From Sepiola atlantica (lineage: Eukaryota; Mollusca; Cephalopoda; Sepiida; Sepiolidae): DNA of 64,000 bases. The DNA lies in assembly GCA_963556195.1 (NCBI GenBank), contig CAUVYP010001208.1, forward strand, positions 124,001-188,000, given 5' to 3'. The position numbers and the translations under genes are program-made. The notes under the pieces were generated by a model. That model saw only the letters and a list, made by a program, of their open reading frames with translations. It was not told the DNA's origin and made no database searches. Positions 24,537-39,060 of this stretch are shown one piece after another (the first letter of the stretch is position 1; every line of letters begins with the position of its first letter).

Positions 24537-25466
24537 TTAGCGCGTTTGAAAGTTGATATCGCTTTTGTTTATAACTTCCACATTTATTCGAATTGTGCAA
24601 CGAAACTTTGCAGACAGTCGCGGAGACACATGTTCTACTGAAGTACCAAGTTTCAGAAGTCCAGCTCTTGTACCGCCGGAGATATGTCGATACAAACTGA
24701 ATACGCAAAACATCAACAAAATTTAGCGCGTTTTAAAGTTGATATCGCTTTTGTTTATAACTTCCACATTTATTCGAATTGTGCAACGAAACTTTGCACA
24801 GATTAGCGGAGTCACATGTTCTACTGAAGTACCAAGTTTCAGAAGTGCAGCTCTTGTACTGCCGGAGATATGTCGATACAAACTGAATACGCAAACTATC
24901 AACAAAATTTAGTGCGATTTAAAGTTGATATCGCTTTTGTTTATAACTTCACCATTCTTTAGAATTGTGCAACGAAACTTTGCAGAGATAAGCGTAGTCA
25001 CATGCTCTACTGAAGTACTAAGTTTCAGAAGTGCAGCTCTTTTACTGCCGGAGATATGTCGATACAAACTGAATACGCAAAACATCGACAAAATTTAGCG
25101 CGTTTTAAAGTTGATATCGCTTTTGATTATAACTTCCACATTTATTCGAATTGCGCAACGAAACTTTGCACAGATTAGCGGAGTCACATTTTCTACTGAA
25201 GTACTAAGTTTCAGAAGTGCAGCTCTTGTACTGCCGGAGATATGTCGATACAAACTGAATACGCAAAACATCGACAAAATTTAGCGCGTTTTAAAGTTGA
25301 TATCGCTTTTGTTTATAACTTCCACATTTATTCGAATTGTGCAACGAAACTTTGCACAGATTAGCGGAGTCACATGTTCTACTGAAGTACCAAGTTTCAG
25401 AAGTCCAGCTCTTGTACTGCCGGAGATATGTCGATACAAACTGAATACGCAAAACATCAACAAAAT
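24348..25466. repeat. 8-mer HOR, truncated unit (E-C-A'-F-E-A)
   Basis: The first six monomers of the 8-mer are present, then the order jumps to A'-F-E-A-B at 25467-26396. This is consistent with an unequal exchange that removed B-C. The first monomer is a 189-bp length variant. Confidence 0.8.
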
Positions 25467-26396
25467 TTAGCGCGTTTTAAAGTTGATATCGCTTTTGTTT
25501 ATAACTTCCACATTTATTCGAATTGTGCAACGAAACTTTGCAGACAGTCGCGGAGACACATGTTCTACTGAAGTACCAAGTTTCAGAAGTGCAGCTCTTG
25601 TACTGCCGGAGATATGTCGATACAAACTGAATACGCAAACTATCAACAAAATTTAGTGCGATTTAAAGTTGATATCGCTTTTGTTTATAACTTCACCATT
25701 CTTTAGAATTGTGCAACGAAACTTTGCAGAGATAAGCGTAGTCACATGCTCTACTGAAGTACTAAGTTTCAGAAGTGCAGCTCTTTTACTGCCAAAGATA
25801 TGTCGATACAAACTGAATACGCAAAACATCGACAAAATTTCGCGCGTTTTAAAGTTGATATCGCTTTTGTTTATAACTTCCACATTTATTCGAATTGCGC
25901 AACGAAACTTTGCACAGATTAGCGGAGTCACATTTTCTACTGAAGTACTAAGTTTCAGAAGTGCAGCTCTTGTACTGCCGGAGATATGTCGATACAAACT
26001 GAATACGCAAAACATCGACAAAATTTAGCGCGTTTTAAAGTTGATATCGCTTTTGTTTATAACTTCCACATTTATTCGAATTGTGCAACGAAACTTTGCA
26101 CAGATTAGCGGAGTCACATGTTCTACTGAAGTACCAAGTTTCAGAAGTCCAGCTCTTGTACTGCCGGAGATATGTCGATACAAACTGAATACGCAAAACA
26201 TCAACAAAATTTAGCGCGTTTTAAAGTTGATATCGCTTTTGTTTATAACTTCCACATTTATTCGAATTGTGCAACGAAACTTTGCAGACAGTCGCGGATA
26301 GGCCTTTTCTACTGAAGTACCAAGTTTCAGAAGTGCAGCTCTTGTACTGCCGGAGATATGTCGATACAAACTGAATACGCAAAACATCAACAAAAT

Positions 26397-26584
26397 TTAG
26401 CGCGTTTTTTAAAGTTGATATCGCTTTTGTTTATAACTTCCACATTTATTCGAATTGTGCAACGAAACTTTGCAGACAGTCGCGGAGACACATGTTCTAC
26501 TGAAGTACCAAGTTTCAGAAGTGCAGCTCTTGTACCGCCGGAGATATGTCGATACAAACTGAATACGCAAAACATCAACAAAAT
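26397..26584. repeat. 188-bp length-variant monomer
   Basis: Two extra T bases give gcgttttttaaag (26402-26414). It carries the C window and gtaccgcc but not the C-type T12G, so it is a mosaic. A homopolymer sequencing error is possible. Confidence 0.85.
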
Positions 26585-28072
26585 TTAGCGCGTTTTAAAG
26601 TTGATATCGCTTTTGTTTATAACTTCCACATTTATTCGAATTGTGCAACGAAACTTTGCACAGATTAGCGGAGTCACATTTTCTACTGAAGTACCAAGTT
26701 TCAGAAGTGCAGCTCTTGTACTGCCGGAGATATGTCGATACAAACTGAATACGCAAAACATCAACAAAATTTAGCGCGTTTGAAAGTTGATATCGCTTTT
26801 GTTTATAACTTCCACATTTATTCGAATTGTGCAACGAAACTTTGCAGACAGTCGCGGAGGCACATTTTCTACTGAAGTACCAAGTTTCAGAAGTGCAGCT
26901 CTTGTACTGCCGGAGATATGTCGATACAAACTGAATACGCAAAACATCAACAAAATTTAGCGCGTTTTAAAGTTGATATCGCTTTTGTTTATAACTTCCA
27001 CATTTATTCGAATTGTGCAACGAAACTTTGCACAGATTAGCGGAGTCACATGTTCTACTGAAGTACCAAGTTTCAGAAGTGCAGCTCTTGTACTGCCGGA
27101 GATATGTCGATACAAACTGAATACGCAAACTATCAACAAAATTTAGTGCGATTTAAAGTTGATATCGCTTTTGTTTATAACTTCACCATTCTTTAGAATT
27201 GTGCAACGAAACTTTGCAGAGATAAGCGTAGTCACATGCTCTACTGAAGTACTAAGTTTCAGAAGTGCAGCTCTTTTACTGCCGGAGATATGTCGATACA
27301 AACTGAATACGCAAAACATCGACAAAATTTAGCGCGTTTTAAAGTTGATATCGCTTTTGTTTATAACTTCCACATTTATTCGAATTGCGCAACGAAACTT
27401 TGCACAGATTAGCGGAGTCACATTTTCTACTGAAGTACTAAGTTTCAGAAGTGCAGCTCTTGTACTGCCGGAGATATGTCGATACAAACTGAATACGCAA
27501 AACATCGACAAAATTTAGCGCGTTTTAAAGTTGATATCGCTTTTGTTTATAACTTCCACATTTATTCGAATTGTGCAACGAAACTTTGCACAGATTAGCG
27601 GAGTCACATGTTCTACTGAAGTACCAAGTTTCAGAAGTCCAGCTCTTGTACTGCCGGAGATATGTCGATACAAACTGAATACGCAAAACATCAACAAAAT
27701 TTAGCGCGTTTTAAAGTTGATATCGCTTTTGTTTATAACTTCCACATTTATTCGAATTGTGCAACGAAACTTTGCAGACAGTCGCGGATAGGCCTTTTCT
27801 ACTGAAGTACCAAGTTTCAGAAGTGCAGCTCTTGTACTGCCGGAGATATGTCGATACAAACTGAATACGCAAAACATCAACAAAATTTAGCGCGTTTGAA
27901 AGTTGATATCGCTTTTGTTTATAACTTCCACATTTATTCGAATTGTGCAACGAAACTTTGCAGACAGTCGCGGAGACACATGTTCTACTGAAGTACCAAG
28001 TTTCAGAAGTGCAGCTCTTGTACCGCCGGAGATATGTCGATACAAACTGAATACGCAAAACATCAACAAAAT
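26585..28072. repeat. 8-mer HOR E-C-A'-F-E-A-B-C, unit 3
   Basis: It has the full eight-monomer order; its second monomer (26771) is a C/D hybrid carrying the C start (tttgaaag) and the D right half (aggcacattttc). Confidence 0.85.
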
Positions 28073-30491
28073 TTAGCGCGTTTTAAAGTTGATATCGCTT
28101 TTGTTTATAACTTCCACATTTATTCGAATTGTGCAACGAAACTTTGCACAGATTAGCGGAGTCACATGTTCTACTGAAGTACCAAGTTTCAGAAGTGCAG
28201 CTCTTGTACTGCCGGAGATATGTCGATACAAACTGAATACGCAAACTATCAACAAAATTTAGTGCGATTTAAAGTTGATATCGCTTTTGTTTATAACTTC
28301 ACCATTCTTTAGAATTGTGCAACGAAACTTTGCAGAGATAAGCGGAGTCACATGCTCTACTGAAGTACTAAGTTTCAGAAGTGCAGCTCTTTTACTGCCG
28401 GAGATATGTCGATACAAACTGAATACGCAAAACATCGACAAAATTTAGCGCGTTTTAAAGTTGATATCGCTTTTGTTTATAACTTCCACATTTATTCGAA
28501 TTGTGCAACGAAACTTTGCACAGATTAGCGGAGTCACATGTTCTACTGAAGTACCAAGTTTCAGAAGTGCAGCTCTTGTACTGCCGGAGATATGTCGATA
28601 CAAACTGAATACGCAAACTATCAACAAAATTTAGTGCGATTTAAAGTTGATATCGCTTTTGTTTATAACTTCACCATTCTTTAGAATTGTGCAACGAAAC
28701 TTTGCAGAGATAAGCGTAGTCACATGCTCTACTGAAGTACTAAGTTTCAGAAGTGCAGCTCTTTTACTGCCGGAGATATGTCGATACAAACTGAATACGC
28801 AAAACGTCGACAAAATTTAGCGCGTTTTAAAGTTGATATCGCTTTTGTTTATAACTTCCACATTTATTCGAATTGCGCAACGAAACTTTGCACAGATTAG
28901 CGGAGTCACATTTTCTACTGAAGTACTAAGTTTCAGAAGTGCAGCTCTTGTACTGCCGGAGATATGTCGATACAAACTGAATACGCAAAACATCGACAAA
29001 ATTTAGCGCGTTTTGAAGTTGATATCGCTTTTGTTTATAACTTCCACATTTATTCGAATTGTGCAACGAAACTTTGCACAGATTAGCGGAGTCACATGTT
29101 CTACTGAAGTACCAAGTTTCAGAAGTCCAGCTCTTGTACTGCCGGAGATATGTCGATACAAACTGAATACGCAAAACATCAACAAAATTTAGCGCGTTTT
29201 AAAGTTGATATCGCTTTTGTTTATAACTTCCACATTTTATTCGAATTGTGCAACGAAACTTTGCAGACAGTCGCGGATAGGCCTTTTCTACTGAAGTACC
29301 AAGTTTCAGAAGTGCAGCTCTTGTACTGCCGGAGATATGTCGATACAAACTGAATACGCAAAACATCAACAAAATTTAGCGCGTTTGAAAGTTGATATCG
29401 CTTTTGTTTATAACTTCCACATTTATTCGAATTGTGCAACGAAACTTTGCAGACAGTCGCGGAGACACATGTTCTACTGAAGTACCAAGTTTCAGAAGTG
29501 CAGCTCTTGTACCGCCGGAGATATGTCGATACAAACTGAATACGCAAAACATCAACAAAATTTAGCGCGTTTTAAAGTTGATATCGCTTTTGTTTATAAC
29601 TTCCACATTTATTCGAATTGTGCAACGAAACTTTGCACAGATTAGCGGAGTCACATGTTCTACTGAAGTACCAAGTTTCAGAAGTGCAGCTCTTGTACTG
29701 CCGGAGATATGTCGATACAAACTGAATACGCAAACTATCAACAAAATTTAGTGCGATTTAAAGTTGATATCGCTTTTGTTTATAACTTCACCATTCTTTA
29801 GAATTGTGCAACGAAACTTTGCAGAGATAAGCGGAGTCACATGCTCTACTGAAGTACTAAGTTTCAGAAGTGCAGCTCTTTTACTGCCGGAGATATGTCG
29901 ATACAAACTGAATACGCAAAACATCGACAAAATTTAGCGCGTTTTAAAGTTGATATCGCTTTTGTTTATAACTTCCACATTTATTCGAATTGTGCAACGA
30001 AACTTTGCACAGATTAGCGGAGTCACATTTTCTACTGAAGTACTAAGTTTCAGAAGTGCAGCTCTTGTACTGCCGGAGATATGTCGATACAAACTGAATA
30101 CGCAAAACATCGACAAAATTTAGCGCGTTTTAAAGTTGATATCGCTTTTGTTTATAACTTCCACATTTATTCGAATTGTGCAACGAAACTTTGCACAGAT
30201 TAGCGGAGTCACATGTTCTACTGAAGTACCAAGTTTCAGAAGTCCAGCTCTTGTACTGCCGGAGATATGTCGATACAAACTGAATACGCAAAACATCAAC
30301 AAAATTTAGCGCGTTTTAAAGTTGATATCGCTTTTGTTTATAACTTCCACATTTATTCGAATTGTGCAACGAAACTTTGTAGACAGTCGCGGATAGGCCT
30401 TTTCTACTGAAGTACCAAGTTTCAGAAGTGCAGCTCTTGTACTGCCGGAGATATGTCGATACAAACTGAATACGCAAAACATCAACAAAAT
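28073..30491. repeat. A'-F dimer and 6-mer units A'-F-E-A-B-C
   Basis: An A'-F dimer (28073-28444) is followed by a 6-mer unit A'-F-E-A-B-C (28445-29561) and then A'-F-E-A-B (29562-30491). F copies alternate GCGGAGTC (28259, 29748) and GCGTAGTC (28631), as they do at 20256 and 19140 in the long-range duplicate. Confidence 0.85.
29189..29375. repeat. 187-bp length-variant monomer (not class H)
   Basis: One extra T in cacattttattcg (about 29231-29243) of a class B monomer. It is a single homopolymer event and may be a sequencing error. Confidence 0.85.
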
Positions 30492-33400
30492 TTAGCGCGT
30501 TTTAAAGTTGATATCGCTTTTGTTTATAACTTCCACATTTATTCGAATTGTGCAACGAAACTTTGCACAGATTAGCGTATTCACATTTTACTACTGAAGT
30601 ACCAAGTTTCAGAAGTGCAGCTCTTGTACTGCCGGAGATATGTCGATACAAACTGAATACGCAAAACATCAACAAAATTTAGCCCGTTTTAAAGTTGATA
30701 TCGCTTTTGTTTATAACTTCCACATTTATTCGAATTGTGCAACGAAACTTTGCAGACAGTCGCGGAGGCACATTTTCTACTGAAGTACCAAGTTTCAGAA
30801 GTGCAGCTCTTGTACTGCCGGAGATATGTCGATACAAACTGAATACGCAAAACATCAACAAAATTTAGCGCGTTTTAAAGTTGATATCGCTTTTGTTTAT
30901 AACTTCCACATTTATTCGAATTGTGCAACGAAACTTTGCACAGATTAGCGGAGTCACATGTTCTACTGAAGTACCAAGTTTCAGAAGTGCAGCTCTTGTA
31001 CTGCCGGAGATATGTCGATACAAACTGAATACGCAAAACATCAACAAAATTTAGCGCGTTTTAAAGTTGATATCGCTTTTGTTTATAACTTCCACATTTA
31101 TTCGAACTGTGCAACGAAACTTTGCACAGATTAGCGGAGTCACATGTTCTACTGAAGTACCAAGTTTCAGAAGTGCAGCTCTTGTACTGCCGGAGATATG
31201 TCGATACAAACTGAATACGCAAAACATCAACAAAATTTAGCGCGTTTTAAAGTTGATATCGCTTTTGTTTATAACTTCAACATTTATTCGAATTGTGCAA
31301 CGAAACTTTGCACAGATTAGCGGAGTCACATGTTCTACTGAAGTACCAAGTTTCAGAAGTGCAGCTCTTGTACTGCCGGAGATATGTCGATACAAACTGA
31401 ATACGCAAAACATCAACAAAATTTAGCGCGTTTTAAAGTTGATATCGCTTTTGTTTATAACTTCCACATTTATTCGAATTGTGCAACGAAACTTTGCACA
31501 GATTAGCGGAGTCACATGTTCTACTGAAGTACCAAGTTTCAGAAGTGCAGCTCTTGTACTGCCGGAGATATGTCGATACAAACTGAATACGCAAAACATC
31601 AACAAAATTTAGCGCGTTTTAAAGTTGATATCGCTTTTGTTTATAACTTCCACATTTATTCGAATTGTGCAACGAAACTTTGCACAGATTAGCGTATTGA
31701 CATTTTACTACTGAAGTACCAAGTTTCAGAAGTGCAGCTCTTGTACTGCCGGAGATATGTCGATACAAACTGAATACGCAAAACATCAACAAAATTTAGC
31801 CCGTTTTAAAGTTGATATCGCTTTTGTTTATAACTTCCACATTTATTCGAATTGTGCAACGAAACTTTGCAGACAGTCGCGGAGGCACATTTTCTACTGA
31901 AGTACCAAGTTTCAGAAGTGCAGCTCTTGTACTGCCGGAGATATGTCGATACAAACTGAATACGCAAAACATCAACAAAATTTAGCGCGTTTTAAAGTTG
32001 ATATCGCTTTTGTTTATAACTTCCACATTTATTCGAATTGTGCAACGAAACTTTGCACAGATTAGCGGAGTCACATGTTCTACTGAAGTACCAAGTTTCA
32101 GAAGTGCAGCTCTTGTACTGCCGGAGATATGTCGATACAAACTGAATACGCAAAACATCAACAAAATTTAGCGCGTTTTAAAGTTGATATCGCTTTTGTT
32201 TATAACTTCCACATTTATTCGAATTGTGCAACGAAACTTTGCACAGATTAGCGGAGTCACATGTTCTACTGAAGTACCAAGTTTCAGAAGTGCAGCTCTT
32301 GTACTGCCGGAGATATGTCGATACAAACTGAATACGCAAAACATCAACAAAATTTAGCGCGTTTTAAAGTTGATATCGCTTTTGTTTATAACTTCCACAT
32401 TTATTCGAATTGTGCAACGAAACTTTGCAGACAGTCGCGGATAGGCCTTTTCTACTGAAGTACCAAGTTTCAGAAGTGCAGCTCTTGTACTGCCGGAGAT
32501 ATGTCGATACAAACTGAATACGCAAAACATCAACAAAATTTAGCGCGTTTTAAAGTTGATATCGCTTTTGTTTATAACTTCCACATTTATTCGAATTGTG
32601 CAACGAAACTTTGCACAGATTAGCGGTTTCACATTTTACTACTGAAGTACCAAGTTTCAGAAGTGCAGCTCTTGTACTGCCGGAGATATGTCGATACAAA
32701 CTGAATACGCAAAACATCAACAAAATTTAGCCCGTTTTAAAGTTGATATCGCTTTTGTTTATAACTTCCACATTTATTCGAATTGTGCAACGAAACTTTG
32801 CAGACAGTCGCGGAGGCACATTTTCTACTGAAGTACCAAGTTTCAGAAGTGCAGCTCTTGTACTGCCGGAGATATGTCGATACAAACTGAATACGCAAAA
32901 CATCAACAAAATTTAGCGCGTTTTAAAGTTGATATCGCTTTTGTTTATAACTTCCACATTTATTCGAATTGTGAAACGAAACTTTGCACAGATTAGCGTA
33001 TTCACATTTTACTACTGAAGTACCAAGTTTCAGAAGTGCAGCTCTTGTACTGCCGGAGATATGTCGATACAAACTGAATACGCAAAACATCAACAAAATT
33101 TAGCCCGTTTTAAAGTTGATATCGCTTTTGTTTATAACTTCCACATTTATTCGAATTGTGCAACGAAACTTTGCAGACAGTCGCGGAGGCACATTTTCTA
33201 CTGAAGTACCAAGTTTCAGAAGTGCAGCTCTTGTACTGCCGGAGATATGTCGATACAAACTGAATACGCAAAACATCAACAAAATTTAGCGCGTTTTAAA
33301 GTTGATATCGCTTTTGTTTATAACTTCCACATTTATTCGAATTGTGCAACGAAACTTTGCACAGATTAGCGGAGTCACATTTTCTACTGAAGTACCAAGT

Positions 33401-34588
33401 TTCAGAAGTGCAGCTCTTGTACTGCCGGAGATATGTCGATACAAACTGAATACGCAAAACATCAACAAAATTTAGCGCGTTTTAAAGTTGATATCGCTTT
33501 TGTTTATAACTTCCACATTTCTTCGAATTGTGCAACGAAACTTTGCACAGATTAGCGGAGTCACATGTTCTACTGAAGTACCAAGTTTCAGAAGTGCAGC
33601 TCTTGTACTGCCGGAGATATGTCGATACAAACTGAATACGCAAAACATCGACAAAATTTAGCGCGTTTTAAAGTTGATATCGCTTTTGTTTATAACTTCC
33701 ACATTTATTCGAATTGTGCAACGAAACTTTGCACAGATTAGCGGAGTCACATGTTCTACTGAAGTACCAAGTTTCAGAAGTGCAGCTCTTGTACTGCCGG
33801 AGATATGTGGATACAAACTGAATACGCAAAACATCAACAAAATTTAGCGCGTTTTAAAGTTGATATCGCTTTTGTTTATAACTTCCACATTTATTCGAAT
33901 TGTGCAACGAAACTTTGCAGACAGTCGCGGATAGGCCTTTTCTACTGAAGTACCAAGTTTCAGAAGTGCAGCTCTTGTACTGCCGGAGATATGTCGATAC
34001 AAACTGAATACGCAAAACATCAACAAAATTTAGCGCGTTTTAAAGTTGATATCGCTTTTGTTTATAACTTCCACATTTATTCGAATTGTGCAACGAAACT
34101 TTGCACAGATTAGCGTATTGACATTTTACTACTGAAGTACCAAGTTTCAGAAGTGCAGCTCTTGTACTGCCGGAGATATGTCGATACAAACTGAATACGC
34201 AAAACATCAACAAAATTTAGCCCGTTTTAAAGTTGATATCGCTTTTGTTTATAACTTCCACATTTATTCGAATTGTGCAACGAAACTTTGCAGACAGTCG
34301 CGGAGGCACATTTTCTACTGAAGTACCAAGTTTCAGAAGTGCAGCTCTTGTACTGCCGGAGATATGTCGATACAAACTGAATACGCAAAACATCAACAAA
34401 ATTTAGCGCGTTTTAAAGTTGATATCGCTTTTGTTTATAACTTCCACATTTATTCGAATTGTGCAACGAAACTTTGCACAGATTAGCGGAGTCACATGTT
34501 CTACTGAAGTACCAAGTTTCAGAAGTGCAGCTCTTGTACTGCCGGAGATATGTCGATACAAACTGAATACGCAAAACATCAACAAAAT

Positions 34589-34776
34589 TTAGCGCGTTTT
34601 AAAGTTGATATCGCTTTTGTTTATATAACTTCCACATTTATTCGAATTGTGCAACGAAACTTTGCACAGATTAGCGGAGTCACATGTTCTACTGAAGTAC
34701 CAAGTTTCAGAAGTGCAGCTCTTGTACTGCCGGAGATATGTCGATACAAACTGAATACGCAAAACATCAACAAAAT
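34589..34776. repeat. 188-bp length-variant monomer
   Basis: An extra TA gives tttatataac (about 34620-34629). The same change occurs independently or by copying at 40024. Confidence 0.9.
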
Positions 34777-35149
34777 TTAGCGCGTTTTAAAGTTGATATC
34801 GCTTTTGTTTATAACTTCCACATTTATTCGAATTGTGCAACGAAACTTTGCAGACAGTCGCGGATAGGCCTTTTCTCCTGAAGTACCAAGTTTCAGAAGT
34901 GCAGCTCTTGTACTGCCGGAGATATGTCAATACAAACTGAATACGCAAAACATCAACAAAATTTAGCGCGTTTTAAAGTTGATATCGCTTTTGTTTATAA
35001 CTTCCACATTTATTCGAATTGTGCAACGAAACTTTGCACAGATTAGCGGTTTCACATTTTACTACTGAAGTACCAAGTTTCAGAAGTGCAGCTCTTGTAC
35101 TGCCGGAGATATGTCGATACAAACTGAATACGCAGAACATCAACAAAAT

Positions 35150-35336
35150 TTAGCCCGTTTTAAAGTTGATATCGCTTTTGTTTATAACTTCCACATTTAT
35201 TCGAATTGTGCAACGAAACTTTGCAGACAGTCGCGGAGGCACATTTTACTACTGAAGTACCAAGTTTCAGAAGTGCAGCTCTTGTACTGCCGGAGATATG
35301 TCGATACAAACTGAATACGCAAAACATCAACAAAAT
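35150..35336. repeat. 187-bp D/H hybrid monomer
   Basis: It has the D window (GACAGTCGCGGAGGCAC) with the H ending (cattttactactg). The exchange point lies in the few bases between the two modules. A second copy of the same type is at 39061-39247. Confidence 0.88.
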
Positions 35337-38300
35337 TTAGCGCGTTTTAAAGTTGATATCGCTTTTGTTTATAACTTCCACATTTATTCGAATTGTGAAA
35401 CGAAACTTTGCACAGATTAGCGTATTCACATTTTACTACTGAAGTACCAAGTTTCAGAAGTGCAGCTCTTGTACTGCCGGAGATATGTCGATACAAACTG
35501 AATACGCAAAACATCAACAAAATTTAGCCCGTTTTAAAGTTGATATCGCTTTTGTTTATAACTTCCACATTTATTCGAATTGTGCAACGAAACTTTGCAC
35601 AGATTAGCGGAGTCACATGTTCTACTGAAGTACCAAGTTTCAGAAGTGCAGCTCTTGTACTGCCGGAGATATGTCGATACAAACTGAATACGCAAAACAT
35701 CAACAAAATTTAGCGCGTTTTAAAGTTGATATCGCTTTTGTTTATAACTTCCACATTTATTCGAATTGTGCAACAAAACTTTGCACAGATTAGCGGAGTC
35801 ACATGTTCTACTGAAGTACCAAGTTTCAGAAGTGCAGCTCTTGTACTGCCGGAGATATGTCGATACAAACTGAATACGCAAAACATCAACAAAATTTAGC
35901 GCGTTTTAAAGTTGATATCGCTTTTGTTTATAACTTCCACATTTATTCGAATTGTGCAACGAAACTTTGCACAGATTAGCGGAGTCACATGTTCTACTGA
36001 AGTACCAAGTTTCAGAAGTGCAGCTCTTGTACTGCCGGAGATATGTCGATACAAACTGAATACGCAAAACATCAACAAAATTTAGCGCGTTTTAAAGTTG
36101 ATATCGCTTTTGTTTATAACTTCCACATTTATTCGAATTGTGCAACGAAACTTTGCACAGATTAGCGGAGTCACATGTTCTACTGAAGTACCAAGTTTCA
36201 GAAGTGCAGCTCTTGTACTGCCGGAGATATGTCGATACAAACTGAATACGCAAAACATCAACAAAATTTAGCGCGTTTTAAAGTTGATATCGCTTTTGTT
36301 TATAACTTCCACATTTATTCGAATTGTGCAACGAAACTTTGCAGACAGTCGCGGATAGGCCTTTTCTCCTGAAGTACCAAGTTTCAGAAGTGCAGCTCTT
36401 GTACTGCCGGAGATATGTCAATACAAACTGAATACGCAAAACATCAACAAAATTTAGCGCGTTTTAAAGTTGATATCGCTTTTGTTTATAACTTCCACAT
36501 TTATTCGAATTGTGCAACGAAACTTTGCAGACAGTCGCGGAGGCACATTTTCTACTGAAGTACCAAGTTTCAGAAGTGCAGCTCTTGTACTGTCGGAGAT
36601 ATGTCGATACAAACTGAATACGCAAAACATCAACAAAATTTAGCGCGTTTTAAAGTTGATATCGCTTTTGTTTATAACTTCCACATTTATTCGAATTGTG
36701 AAACGAAACTTTGCACAGATTAGCGTATTCACATTTTACTACTGAAGTACCAAGTTTCAGAAGTGCAGCTCTTGTACTGCCGGAGATATGTCGATACAAA
36801 CTGAATACGCAAAACATCAACAAAATTTAGCCCGTTTTAAAGTTGATATCGCTTTTGTTTATAACTTCCACATTTATTCGAATTGTGCAACGAAACTTTG
36901 CAGACAGTCGCGGAGGCACATTTTCTACTGAAGTACCAAGTTTCAGAAGTGCAGCTCTTGTACTGCCGGAGATATGTCGATACAAACTGAATACGCAAAA
37001 CATCAACAAAATTTAGCGCGTTTTAAAGTTGATATCGCTTTTGTTTATAACTTCCACATTTATTCGAATTGTGCAACGAAACTTTGCACAGATTAGCGGA
37101 GTCACATTTTCTACTGAAGTACCAAGTTTCAGAAGTGCAGCTCTTGTACTGCCGGAGATATGTCGATACAAACTGAATACGCAAAACATCAACAAAATTT
37201 AGCGCGTTTTAAAGTTGATATCGCTTTTGTTTATAACTTCCACATTTATTCGAATTGTGCAACGAAACTTTGCACAGATTAGCGGAGTCACATGTTCTAC
37301 TGAAGTACCAAGTTTCAGAAGTGCAGCTCTTGTACTGCCGGAGATATGTCGATACAAACTGAATACGCAAAACATCAACAAAATTTAGCGCGTTTTAAAG
37401 TTGATATCGCTTTTGTTTATAACTTCCACATTTATTCGAATTGTGCAACAAAACTTTGCACAGATTAGCGGAGTCACATGTTCTACTGAAGTACCAAGTT
37501 TCAGAAGTGCAGCTCTTGTACTGCCGGAGATATGTCGATACAAACTGAATACGCAAAACATCAACAAAATTTAGCGCGTTTTAAAGTTGATATCGCTTTT
37601 GTTTATAACTTCCACATTTATTCGAATTGTGCAACGAAACTTTGCACAGATTAGCGGAGTCACATGTTCTACTGAAGTACCAAGTTTCAGAAGTGCAGCT
37701 CTTGTACTGCCGGAGATATGTCGATACAAACTGAATACGCAAAACATCAACAAAATTTAGCGCGTTTTAAAGTTGATATCGCTTTTGTTTATAACTTCCA
37801 CATTTATTCGAATTGTGCAACGAAACTTTGCAGACAGTCGCGGATAGGCCTTTTCTCCTGAAGTACCAAGTTTCAGAAGTGCAGCTCTTGTACTGCCGGA
37901 TATATGTCGATACAAACTGAATACGCAAAACATCAACAAAATTTAGCGCGTTTTAAAGTTGATATCGCTTTTGTTTATAACTTCCACATTTATTCGAATT
38001 GTGCAACGAAACTTTGCACAGATTAGCGGATTCACATTTTACTACTGAAGTACCAAGTTTCAGAAGTGCAGCTCTTGTACTGCCGGAGATATGTCGATAC
38101 AAACTGAATACGCAAAACATCAACAAAATTTAGCCCGTTTTAAAGTTGATATCGCTTTTGTTTATAACTTCCACATTTATTAAAATTGTGCAACGAAACT
38201 TTGCAGACAGTCGCGGAGGCACATTTTCTACTGAAGTACCAAGTTTCAGAAGTGCAGCTCTTGTACTGCCGGAGATATGTCGATACAAACTGAATACGCA

Positions 38301-39060
38301 AAACATCAACAAAATTTAGCGCGTTTTAAAGTTGATATCGCTTTTGTTTATAACTTCCACATTTATTCGAATTGTGCAACGAAACTTTGCACAGATTAGC
38401 GGAGTCACATGTTCTACTGAAGTACCAAGTTTCAGAAGTGCAGCTCTTGTACTGCCGGAGATATGTCGATACAAACTGAATACGCAAAACATCAACAAAA
38501 TTTAGCGCGTTTTAAAGTCGATATCGCTTTTGTTTATAACTTCCACATTTATTCGAATTGTGCAACGAAACTTTGCACAGATTAGCGGAGTCACATGTTC
38601 TACTGAAGTACCAAGTTTCAGAAGTGCAGCTCTTGTACTGCCGGAGATATGTCGATACAAACTGAATACGCAAAACATCAACACAATTTAGCGCGTTTTA
38701 AAGTTGATATCGCTTTTGTTTATAACTTCCACATTTATTCGAATTGTGCAACGAAACTTTGCACAGATTAGCGGAGTCACATGTTCTACTGAAGTACCAA
38801 GTTTCAGAAGTGCAGCTCTTGTACTGCCGGAGATATGTCGATACAAACTGAATACGCAAAACATCAACAAAATTTAGCGTGTTTTAAAGTTGATATCGCT
38901 TTTGTTTATAACTTCCACATTTATTCGAATTGTGCAACGAAACTTTGCACAGATTAGCGTATTGACATTTTACTACTGAAGTACCAAGTTTCAGAAGTGC
39001 AGCTCTTGTACTGCCGGAGATATGTCGATACAAACTGAATACGCAAAACATCAACAAAAT

